Position numbers and translations under genes: made by a program. From Ignavibacteria bacterium (GTDB lineage Bacteria; Bacteroidota; Ignavibacteria; Ignavibacteriales; Melioribacteraceae), in contig DAIEQT010000066.1 of assembly GCA_027347545.1 (NCBI GenBank), positions 1 to 5,868 on the forward strand: a stretch of 5,868 nt of DNA. Direction: 5' to 3'. Each line of letters starts with the position of its first letter. Position 1 is the stretch's first letter. The notes beneath the pieces are model-generated. The model searched no databases, was not told the DNA's origin, and worked only from the letters and a program-made list of their open reading frames with translations. Shown here one piece after another: positions 1 to 5,868 of the stretch.

Positions 1-1
1 G

Positions 2-976
2 TTGGGAACTACATCAATTCCAACTGCTGAATCAATGCGCAAAATGATGCCGAAGGAAGACGTATGGCCGATCAGCGATACATGGTTCTATCACGATTTT
101 CATAATGGACAAAAAGAATTTCGTACGGCAATTGATTCACTTTACGGCAAGCCGGAAACACCAGATGAGTTTTGCATTAAAGCTCAAATGATAAATTATG
201 AAAGTCATCGCGCAATGTTTGAGAGTTGGAACAGTAAACTCTGGAATAACACAAGTGGAATTTTACTGTGGATGACTCATCCCGCATGGCCAAGTACAGT
301 TTGGCAAGTTTATTCGTGGGATTATGAAACGTTCGGCTCATACTTCGCTTCGAAAAATGCTTGCGAACCGATTCATGTTCAGATGAATCTTAGTGATAAT
401 AAAGTTTCGGTAATCAATACATCATTAGAAAGCATTGAAGATGCAAAAGTAAAGTTGGAATTCTTTGACATGAATGGAAAGAGTTTATTCGTTGATGAAT
501 TGATAAAGGATATTACTCTCAACAAATTAACATACTTTTTTACACCGCAGTGTCCAGCAAATTTGCCATCGAGTTTTCTAGCGAGATTATTACTAACCGA
601 TTCTAAAGGAAATGAAATATCCAGAAATGATTATTGGAAGAACAATTCTACTAAAGGTGATTTCAAAAGTTTCAATATTTTACACAAAGTAAACATCGCT
701 GGAAATCAAATTGAATTGAATAAGCAGAAGCATCTGTTGAAATTTGTTGTTGAAAATCTGAGCAGTGAAATAGCAATTGCAGTTAAGCTAAATCTTGTTG
801 ATGAAAACAATATAGTGGTTTTACCAGCCTATTTTTCTGATGGCTATTTTAATTTGTTACCACTGGAGAGAAGAGAAGTTAATGTTACTTGCGATGTTTT
901 ATTAGCTCAAGAATTAAAAGTTAGAGCAACCGGTTACAATCTAACTGAAAGCATTATTTTAAAAATTAAAAAGTGA
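2..976 (+). CDS. Glycoside hydrolase family 2 protein, C-terminal part (5' end cut by window)
   Basis: This is the 3' end of a longer gene; the frame is open to the left edge, so the TTG at base 2 is an internal codon, not a start. Window residues 1-126 look like the end of a GH2 TIM barrel. The stretch at 85-98 (SGILLWMTHPAWPS), followed by WQVYSWDYET and CEPIHVQ, matches the conserved barrel end of exo-beta-glucosaminidase and mannosidase-type GH2 enzymes. Residues ~127-215 form a beta-sandwich ending in the typical SRNDYW. Residues ~220-324 resemble the Ig-fold of exo-beta-glucosaminidases (FSDGYFNLLP at 278-287). In this subgroup the catalytic nucleophile Glu sits just before a Gly-x-x-x-x-P-T segment like the one at window residues 2-8, so it probably lies immediately upstream and cannot be seen. 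The protein ends in KIKK with no T9SS sorting tail, so a periplasmic or membrane-anchored location is likely. The esterase and mannanase downstream favour a beta-mannosidase-like role, but GH2 substrate cannot be read from this part. GH2 membership is well supported; specificity is not. Confidence 0.88.
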   Translation: MGTTSIPTAESMRKMMPKEDVWPISDTWFYHDFHNGQKEFRTAIDSLYGKPETPDEFCIKAQMINYESHRAMFESWNSKLWNNTSGILLWMTHPAWPSTVWQVYSWDYETFGSYFASKNACEPIHVQMNLSDNKVSVINTSLESIEDAKVKLEFFDMNGKSLFVDELIKDITLNKLTYFFTPQCPANLPSSFLARLLLTDSKGNEISRNDYWKNNSTKGDFKSFNILHKVNIAGNQIELNKQKHLLKFVVENLSSEIAIAVKLNLVDENNIVVLPAYFSDGYFNLLPLERREVNVTCDVLLAQELKVRATGYNLTESIILKIKK

Positions 977-1005
977 ACAATACAGAAGAAAGATTGGGAA
1001 AGGCA

Positions 1006-3258
1006 ATGAACAGAAGAGTAAAATTGCTATTTATTCAAATCAGCATACTTGTTTTATTAAGCTCTGGTTATAATTATTCGGTGAATACAATTACTGCAAG
1101 CAATCCTTACATACAATATTTCGGAAGATGGGATTTTACAGACCATAATGCGCCGAGTCATTCATGGCCGGGTACATATATCTATGCGGAATTTGAAGGC
1201 ACCAGTATTGGTATAAGAATGAATGATAATTTTTGCTACTATAATGTTTACATTGATGGAAAATTTCATTCAATATTTCATTCTACACTTTCTGGTGTAA
1301 ACTCTTACACAATAGCAAGCGGGTTAACAAACGGACAGCACACTTTCCTGATCACAAAAAGAAATGAAACATCATGGACTAAATTTGTATTTAACGGAAT
1401 GATTTTAGATGACGGCAAAAATCTTATTCCACCAAAAGAAAAGCCAGTAAGAAAAATTGAATTTGTTGGTGACTCATTTACATGCGCATCCGGTAACGAA
1501 GCAACCGAATTGGGAACTCCGGCAGATGTTAACAAAGTAACAAACCTAGATTTAGGATTTGGTCCTCTAACAGCGAATCATTTTGAAGCTCAATATCAAA
1601 TGTCCAGCATTTCTGGTTATGGAATGGTGATGGATTATTTGGGAAATGTTAGCGGAAATGTTCCGTTATATTTTGATAGAGCCCTCATCATTTCGGGAAA
1701 CCCGAAATGGGATTTTTCAAAGTTCCTTCCAAATGTGGTTGTAGTTTGTCTCGGTTTGAATGATTACAACGGTTTTGGAGGTTACACAAACGGAACTGTA
1801 TCGGCTTCCAACAAAGAATTATTCAAAACAAAGTATCATCAGTTTATAACAACACTTCGTAATGTTTATCCTGGTGTTAAGATTATGGCTTTCGCTGCTC
1901 AGGTTGATTGGATATTGGCAACTGTAAAAGAAATTGTAGAAGAAGAAAAAATATCCGGTTACAATGATGTATCCTATGCGGATTTTCCATATTACACCGG
2001 CGGATACGTAAATAACGGTCATCCGAATGTTGTTACGCATAGAAAAATTGCGGATCGCTTAATCGCTGCAATCGAAACAATCAATGCGTGGACTCTGGCT
2101 GTAAATAATATTCCACCAAAGATTGTTAAGATTCCTTCTAAGCACCAATTCACCGTTTATGAAAATACATATACACTTTTAGTCCAGACAGATAAGTATT
2201 CAACTCTTCGCTTCAGCACTCAAGACAAAGTTTACGATAAAATGGAAAATGTTTTTACTACTACCGGAAAGAATCTTCACTCAGTTACAATCCCATGCCA
2301 ACATAATAAGGAATACACATTGTTTGTAAGAGGTGCCGATGTTTTTGGTAATAAAATGGATACATCTGCGGTAATAAATTTCAAAGTTGATACAACAAAA
2401 ACTCTTCTTAATTGGAAAATACTCGGCTATGATGATTCAAAATGGAAAACAGGCACTGCTCCGTTAGGAAGCGGAAATATTGCAACGAATAAAACTCACA
2501 TAGCTCATGTAACAACAGCATACTTTAGAAAGAAAGTTACAATTGATGATGTAAGCAAACTTACCGGTCTCGGATTTTTAGTGAAGAGGAATGATGGCGC
2601 AGTGGTTTATTTGAATGGATATGAAATTCAGCGTGTTAACGTTCCGACTGATACAGATTTACTTTACAATTTGTTTGCTACTTCCGCAAAGTCCTTAAAT
2701 TCAGTTGTTGTAATAAATGCCGCCAGCGGATTAAGTAAACTGAAAACGGGAGAGAATCTTTTTGCTGTTGAAATGCATTCTAGTTCTAATGTTGCCGAAA
2801 TTGTTTTTGATTCGCAACTGTTCGACAGCAATAACAAAATAGTCTTCAAGCTTGGCTCGGATTGGACTTATTATGACGCGGGAAATATGCCGGCTGATCA
2901 AATAGGAAATAAAACAACTGATGTTGAAGATGAACCTAGACCAACTGATTTTTACTTAGCACAGAATTATCCAAATCCGTTCAATCCAGAAACTACAATT
3001 AGCTACACAATCCCGTCAAACCTGCCTGACGGCAAGGCAGGCGTGAAAGGTCAAACGATAAACGTAACATTAAAAGTTTACGATGTTCTTGGAAGAGAAG
3101 TTGCTACATTGGTAAATGAATACAAGCAAGCGGGAGAGTACATTGTTACATTTAACGTAGAGACTTGCCGCGGCAAGTCTTTACCTAGTGGTATATATTT
3201 CTACAGATTACAAGCCGGAAGTTATATTTCAGCAAAGAAAATGACTCTACTAAAATGA
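1006..3258 (+). CDS. Secreted CE2-type SGNH acetylesterase with Ig-like, galactose-binding-like and T9SS sorting domains
   Basis: A complete 750-residue protein predicted to remove O-acetyl groups from plant polysaccharide; known CE2 enzymes act on xylan and glucomannan. I prefer the ATG at 1006. The in-frame GTG at 973, which overlaps the GH2 stop as GTGA, would put 11 charged residues before the signal peptide and has no ribosome-binding site. Domains: signal peptide ~1-31 (MNRRVKLLF plus a hydrophobic core); CE2 N-terminal jelly roll ~33-140; SGNH hydrolase ~150-362; Ig-like ~370-463; galactose-binding-like ~468-607 (YDDSKW, APLG, RNDGAVVYLNG); T9SS tail ~646-750. The nucleophile is S157 in FVGDSFTCASGNE. 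Oxyanion residues are G204 or G206 (SGYG) and N252 (GLNDYN), and the base is H339 (NGHPN). The residue two before the His, usually Asp, is N337. The gene starts 29 bases after the GH2 stop, so co-transcription is likely. Two GC-rich palindromes interrupt the T9SS tail in frame. The family call is strong; the exact substrate is inferred. Confidence 0.9.
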   Translation: MNRRVKLLFIQISILVLLSSGYNYSVNTITASNPYIQYFGRWDFTDHNAPSHSWPGTYIYAEFEGTSIGIRMNDNFCYYNVYIDGKFHSIFHSTLSGVNSYTIASGLTNGQHTFLITKRNETSWTKFVFNGMILDDGKNLIPPKEKPVRKIEFVGDSFTCASGNEATELGTPADVNKVTNLDLGFGPLTANHFEAQYQMSSISGYGMVMDYLGNVSGNVPLYFDRALIISGNPKWDFSKFLPNVVVVCLGLNDYNGFGGYTNGTVSASNKELFKTKYHQFITTLRNVYPGVKIMAFAAQVDWILATVKEIVEEEKISGYNDVSYADFPYYTGGYVNNGHPNVVTHRKIADRLIAAIETINAWTLAVNNIPPKIVKIPSKHQFTVYENTYTLLVQTDKYSTLRFSTQDKVYDKMENVFTTTGKNLHSVTIPCQHNKEYTLFVRGADVFGNKMDTSAVINFKVDTTKTLLNWKILGYDDSKWKTGTAPLGSGNIATNKTHIAHVTTAYFRKKVTIDDVSKLTGLGFLVKRNDGAVVYLNGYEIQRVNVPTDTDLLYNLFATSAKSLNSVVVINAASGLSKLKTGENLFAVEMHSSSNVAEIVFDSQLFDSNNKIVFKLGSDWTYYDAGNMPADQIGNKTTDVEDEPRPTDFYLAQNYPNPFNPETTISYTIPSNLPDGKAGVKGQTINVTLKVYDVLGREVATLVNEYKQAGEYIVTFNVETCRGKSLPSGIYFYRLQAGSYISAKKMTLLK
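1689..1709 (+). repeat. Perfect hairpin with downstream T run inside the esterase gene
   Basis: The arms CATTTCGGG (1689-1697) and CCCGAAATG (1701-1709) are perfect complements around an AAA loop. They are followed by GGA and TTTTT (1713-1717). The layout resembles an intrinsic terminator but lies within the SGNH domain coding sequence, at residues encoding ISGNPKWDFSKF. Only the inverted repeat itself is certain; any function is unknown. Confidence 0.6.
2113..2826 (+). other. Ig-like plus galactose-binding-like domain pair, esterase copy
   Basis: Esterase residues ~370-607 form an Ig-like domain (starts PPKIVKIPSK, ends DVFGNKMD...KVDTT) followed by a galactose-binding-like sandwich (YDDSKWKTGTAPLG, AYFRKKVTIDD, DGAVVYLNGYEIQR, NLFAVEMHSSS). 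The same pair, in the same order, follows the catalytic domain of the mannanase at 5179-5868. The role is probably carbohydrate or surface binding, or spacing from the T9SS anchor. Confidence 0.7.
3021..3041. repeat. GC-rich inverted repeat inside the T9SS tail coding sequence
   Basis: The arms CCTGCCT (3021-3027) and AGGCAGG (3035-3041) are perfect complements around a 7-base spacer. CCGTCA at 3013-3018 can also pair with TGACGG at 3027-3032, giving a competing stem. In frame the stretch encodes LPDGKAG (residues 673-679), which does not belong to the usual T9SS domain pattern. The local GC content is far above the surrounding AT-rich gene. Confidence 0.7.
3157..3184. repeat. Near-perfect 28-base palindrome inside the T9SS tail coding sequence
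   Basis: The core at 3161-3180 is a perfect 20-base palindrome with no spacer (AGACTTGCCG followed by its reverse complement). One G-T position and then three more matching pairs extend it to 3157-3184. In frame it encodes ETCRGKS (719-725), just before the conserved LPSGIYFYRL. The Cys, Arg and Lys are unusual for this position in the domain. It is about 115 bases downstream of the first GC-rich repeat. Confidence 0.8.
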
Positions 3259-3375
3259 TTTACGTAACAAAGTTTCAGTAAGGAAAATTCATGAAGTGCA
3301 GCTCATGCGTAACTTAAGTGATTAATAGACTAGCTCAAAAGTAATGTAGAAAATTATTATTTTGGAGTCATCTGA
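3259..3375 (+). other. 117-base spacer between esterase and mannanase genes
   Basis: The spacer is AT-rich and non-coding. I find no GC-rich hairpin followed by a T run, so there is no convincing terminator for the esterase. The only inverted repeat I noticed is a weak one with 5-base arms (CATGA 3290-3294, TCATG 3303-3307). A Bacteroidota-type promoter (TTG then TAnnTTTG) is not present in good form; the nearest match, TTATTTTG, overlaps the ribosome-binding site and cannot serve this gene. The mannanase could be co-transcribed with the genes upstream or have its own unrecognised promoter. Confidence 0.5.
3364..3367 (+). promoter_or_regulatory. Ribosome-binding site of the GH26 gene
   Basis: GGAG lies eight bases before the ATG at 3376, in TTTGGAGTCATCTGA. 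It is the clearest Shine-Dalgarno match in the window. It supports ATG 3376 as the start, and the signal peptide begins exactly there. Confidence 0.7.
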
Positions 3376-5868
3376 ATGAAAAAAAACATACTGCTTGTAA
3401 CTATTCTCCAATTGATTCTTGCCTTAAATACTATAGCTCAGACAACCGGACAGCTTGAGAATTTTGACGATGGAAACATTTCAAAATGGGACGCTGATCA
3501 GAGCACATATAAACTCTCGGCAGAAAATCAATCACTCAAAATTGAATATAACAGAGACGGAACAAGCGCTGCGGCTTGGTACAATTTCAACTACACAAAT
3601 GGTTCGATAATAGATATAACAAAGAATCCAATAATTATTATTCGGTTGAAATCAACAGTAAATACTACTTTTGCAATAAAACCTACGTCAACAGAAAATG
3701 TTCCGCTAATAACAAACTCAATTTCTGGCGATGGAGTTTGGCGGACTGTAAGATTTAACGTAAGTGCGGCGGGAAGTAAAAAGTTTGATAAAATATATAT
3801 GTACTTTGATGGAGGAACAACAACTAAAAAAAGCGGTACAATCTGGTTTGATGAAATTAGAATGGGTGATTCAACTCAAAGTGCATTTCCGGCAGATTGG
3901 ACAACCCTAGACCGCGCAATTACTTCAGCACAAAATCTTTTACATAATTCAACAGAGGGAAATGGCGAAGGAAATTATCCCGCCGGTTCAAAAGCGATTT
4001 TGCAAGTTGTTATCAACTCTATGATTGCGATTCGTGCGCAAGGATCTAAAGAGCAAAATGTTGTAGACAAAGCTGAGTGGGATTTATCCGATGCATGTGT
4101 AAAATTTGAAACATCTGCAATAACAAATCCAACAAACCTTGTTGATAAAAAAACTACCAAAGAAACTAAATATTTGTATTTGAATATGCTTCAATTGCAG
4201 CAACGATCGCTGCTATTTGGAATGCATGATGCTACTGGATATGGCGTTGGCTGGTCCGGTGATGATAGTAGAAGTGATATTAAAGATGTATGTGGAGATT
4301 TTCCGGCTTTGTTCAGTGAAGATCTAAACAAAGTTGAACTGGAAAATGAAGTTGAGAGATTGCGAAATAGATTATTAGCTGCTTACAACGGAGGCTCGGT
4401 AATTACAATGCCTTGGCATCAATACGATCCTGACGGAGTGGGATTTTATTTTGCAGACGCTAAAGGAATTAGAGTTGTAGCAAATATTTTACCAGGCGGA
4501 AGCAGGCATGCAGAGTACAAAGCAAAGCTTAATAAGATTGCAAGGTTTTTCAAAACATTGCGTGGAAGTAAAGGAGAATCTATTCCGGTAATTTTTAGAC
4601 CCTATCATGAACATAGCGGAAATGCATTTTGGTGGGGACCGGGTTTAACAACGACCAATGAATACAATCAATTGTGGCAGTTTACTCAAATGTATTTACG
4701 AGATTCTCTCAATGTTCATAATTTGATTTACGCTCTTTCGCCAATGCTTTATGATGTAGATACCAGCGAAAAATATTTCAATATTTATCCGGGCGATAAT
4801 TATGTAGATATCTTTGGCTCAGATTATTATTTCTCGACAAGTTCTACAATTAATTCGAACCAGATGATGAACGGCTTGCGTATAATTGTTAATCAAGCAA
4901 AGAAACGAAACAAAATATCTGCTCTTACAGAAGTTGGGCAAGAAAATTTGCCAACAAGTAATTGGTTCACAAAGTACTTGCTTAATCCAATTAAAGCTGA
5001 TACGGTTGCAAATAATATTATTTATGCGGCTGTTTGGAGGAATGAAAGCACTTCTCATCATTTTGCACCCTTTCCTGGAGACGCAACAGTACCCGACTTT
5101 TTGAATTTCTATAATGATCCTTTTACAGTTTTTCAAAAAGATTTGCCAAATATGTATATCCTTCCGGCAGAAGATAAATCCGCGCCAAAGTTCGTATCTA
5201 AGCATGATGCAACTTTGATTAGTACAACAAAACTGGTTACGCTTGCAGTCGAAACTGATGAAAGAGCATTTCTGCGTTATAGCGTTATTGATGAATCTTA
5301 CGATCAAATGAAAAATCAATTCTCTATTGGAGAGGGAAGCTTTAAACACTCTGTGCAGATTGAAGGAACTCAAGGAGAAGTGAAAACTATCTACGTTCAA
5401 GCTAAGGATGTTTTTGGAAATAAAACAACAACATCACTCATTGTGAAATACAAAGTTGATACGCTGCAAACACCAATAGCTTGGACCGACAAAAGATATC
5501 CAACAACAACATGGAAAAAGGGAACTGCCGCATTAGGAACAGACTCTAGTGCAATAACAAAAGTAAATTCCGTACAAACAATTTATGTTAAGAACAATTT
5601 TAATTATAACACTGCGGATTCATCGCTCTTGATCACAGTTAATTATAAGGGTGGAGTTGCGATATATCTAAACAATACAGAAGTGGGGCGCTTTGGTTTA
5701 CCAACCGGAACAGCTTTAGAATACAACACTTCTCCAACTTCAAATGCTGTTGCAACAAACTCAATTACAATAAGCAAGAAGGTAAATGCTTCTTTGCTGG
5801 CGTTATTGCAGAAAGATGCAAACTCAATTTCGTTTGAGGTGCATGGAAGTCCAACAGAATTAACTCAC
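3376..5868 (+). CDS. Secreted GH26 endo-beta-1,4-mannanase, multidomain (3' end cut by window)
   Basis: I read this frame as open for all 831 codons from ATG 3376 to the window edge, with no stop. It should hydrolyse the beta-1,4-mannan backbone outside the cell. Domains: signal peptide ~1-21 (MKKNILLV, hydrophobic core, cut probably after NTIA before Q22); jelly-roll, probably carbohydrate-binding, ~26-165 (starts ENFDDG, ends IWFDEIRMGD); helical FIVAR-like module ~176-255; GH26 barrel ~272-595; Ig-like ~602-695; galactose-binding-like from ~697 to the edge. GH26 marks are LFGMHDATGYGVGW at ~280, MPWHQYDP, RPYHEHSGNAFWWG with acid/base E412, Y484 in SDYY, and nucleophile E519 in TEVG. The 107-residue gap between the two Glu closely matches the 108 of Cellvibrio Man26A (E212/E320, from memory). 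The rest of the last domain and probably a T9SS tail lie beyond the window, by analogy with the neighbouring esterase. GGAG lies eight bases before the ATG. The gene follows the esterase by 117 bases. Confidence 0.92.
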   Translation, partial: MKKNILLVTILQLILALNTIAQTTGQLENFDDGNISKWDADQSTYKLSAENQSLKIEYNRDGTSAAAWYNFNYTNGSIIDITKNPIIIIRLKSTVNTTFAIKPTSTENVPLITNSISGDGVWRTVRFNVSAAGSKKFDKIYMYFDGGTTTKKSGTIWFDEIRMGDSTQSAFPADWTTLDRAITSAQNLLHNSTEGNGEGNYPAGSKAILQVVINSMIAIRAQGSKEQNVVDKAEWDLSDACVKFETSAITNPTNLVDKKTTKETKYLYLNMLQLQQRSLLFGMHDATGYGVGWSGDDSRSDIKDVCGDFPALFSEDLNKVELENEVERLRNRLLAAYNGGSVITMPWHQYDPDGVGFYFADAKGIRVVANILPGGSRHAEYKAKLNKIARFFKTLRGSKGESIPVIFRPYHEHSGNAFWWGPGLTTTNEYNQLWQFTQMYLRDSLNVHNLIYALSPMLYDVDTSEKYFNIYPGDNYVDIFGSDYYFSTSSTINSNQMMNGLRIIVNQAKKRNKISALTEVGQENLPTSNWFTKYLLNPIKADTVANNIIYAAVWRNESTSHHFAPFPGDATVPDFLNFYNDPFTVFQKDLPNMYILPAEDKSAPKFVSKHDATLISTTKLVTLAVETDERAFLRYSVIDESYDQMKNQFSIGEGSFKHSVQIEGTQGEVKTIYVQAKDVFGNKTTTSLIVKYKVDTLQTPIAWTDKRYPTTTWKKGTAALGTDSSAITKVNSVQTIYVKNNFNYNTADSSLLITVNYKGGVAIYLNNTEVGRFGLPTGTALEYNTSPTSNAVATNSITISKKVNASLLALLQKDANSISFEVHGSPTELTH
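5179..5868 (+). other. Ig-like plus galactose-binding-like domain pair, mannanase copy (cut by window)
   Basis: Mannanase residues ~602-831 match the esterase pair position by position in outline: APKFVSKHDATLIS, LRYSVIDESYDQMKNQF, AKDVFGNKTT, KYKVDTLQT, then TWKKGTAALG, GGVAIYLNNTEVGRFGLPTG and ISFEVHGSP. The two copies are clearly diverged, so this is not a recent duplication. The final strands are beyond the right edge. Confidence 0.7.

Larger units (their letters stand above)
2941..3255 (+). other. T9SS C-terminal sorting domain (part of the esterase)
   Basis: Residues 646-750 of the esterase carry the type A T9SS sorting signal: FYLAQNYPNPFNPETTISY, then LKVYDVLGREVATLVNE, then SGIYFYRLQAGSY and the basic end KKMTLLK. 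In this family the domain directs the protein through the outer membrane by the type IX system, where it is usually cleaved and the protein is surface-anchored or released. Compared with the usual form of the domain, about 12 residues are extra after TIPS (around 672-683) and a few around 719-725. Both extra stretches coincide with palindromic DNA. Confidence 0.92.

Noticed and set aside
973..1005. GTG at 973 as the esterase start, overlapping the GH2 stop by four bases
   Set aside because: The overlap is attractive for translational coupling, but the added residues (NNTEERLGKA) would push a normal signal peptide inward. The ATG at 1006 gives a standard basic n-region. The GTG remains possible.
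1305..2040. Two minus-strand open frames inside the esterase gene
   Set aside because: Both are antisense to the conserved SGNH domain and encode low-complexity peptides with no support.
3290..3307. Small inverted repeat in the spacer as a possible terminator
   Set aside because: The arms are only five bases with an 8-base loop, and no T run follows.
3576..3758. 60-codon + strand open frame
   Set aside because: It is in another frame within the jelly-roll domain of the mannanase, which reads through without a break. The peptide has no recognisable features.
4932..4959. Imperfect inverted repeat GTTGG(G)CAA ... TTGCCAAC near the mannanase nucleophile
   Set aside because: It has a bulge and falls on codons of the conserved TEVGQENLP stretch. 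It is most likely chance.
4819..5400. 193-codon open frame on the minus strand
   Set aside because: It lies entirely antisense to the GH26 gene across the nucleophile region. Its translation is rich in Cys, Ile and Asn, resembles no family I know, and has no plausible start context. It is a shadow of the real gene.

Overview
The window is AT-rich and codes densely on the + strand. It most likely comes from a member of the Bacteroidota/Ignavibacteriota (Chlorobi-type) lineage. The main evidence is a C-terminal secretion signal on the middle gene with the pattern QNYPNPFNPETTISY ... LKVYDVLGREVATLVNE ... SGIYFYRLQAG ... KKMTLLK. This is the type IX secretion (T9SS) sorting domain in the form typical of Ignavibacteria and Melioribacter-like organisms. 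The exact taxon is inference.

Layout: (1) Bases 2-976 hold the 3' part of a glycoside hydrolase family 2 gene: the end of the catalytic barrel plus two C-terminal beta-sandwich domains. (2) Bases 1006-3258 hold a complete multidomain SGNH esterase of the carbohydrate esterase family 2 (CE2) type. It has a signal peptide, an N-terminal jelly roll, the SGNH domain, an Ig-like domain, a galactose-binding-like domain and a T9SS sorting domain. (3) Bases 3259-3375 are a 117-base spacer. (4) From 3376 to the window edge runs a long open frame with no stop codon in the window: a secreted GH26 beta-mannanase with a signal peptide, jelly-roll domain, helical module, GH26 barrel, and the same Ig-like plus galactose-binding-like pair found in the esterase. 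Both GH26 catalytic glutamates are visible.

Together the genes look like part of a locus for degrading acetylated (gluco)mannan. The secreted GH26 enzyme would cut the backbone outside the cell, the CE2 esterase would remove acetyl groups at the cell surface, and the GH2 enzyme would trim released oligosaccharides. The GH2 protein lacks a T9SS tail, so it probably acts in the periplasm or at a membrane. The substrate assignment is inference from the gene combination.

I see no RNA genes, CRISPR array, insertion sequence or defence system, and no clearly new system. The most unusual points are two GC-rich palindromes lying in frame inside the T9SS sorting-domain coding sequence, an Asn in place of the usual catalytic Asp in the esterase, and a terminator-like perfect hairpin inside the esterase gene.
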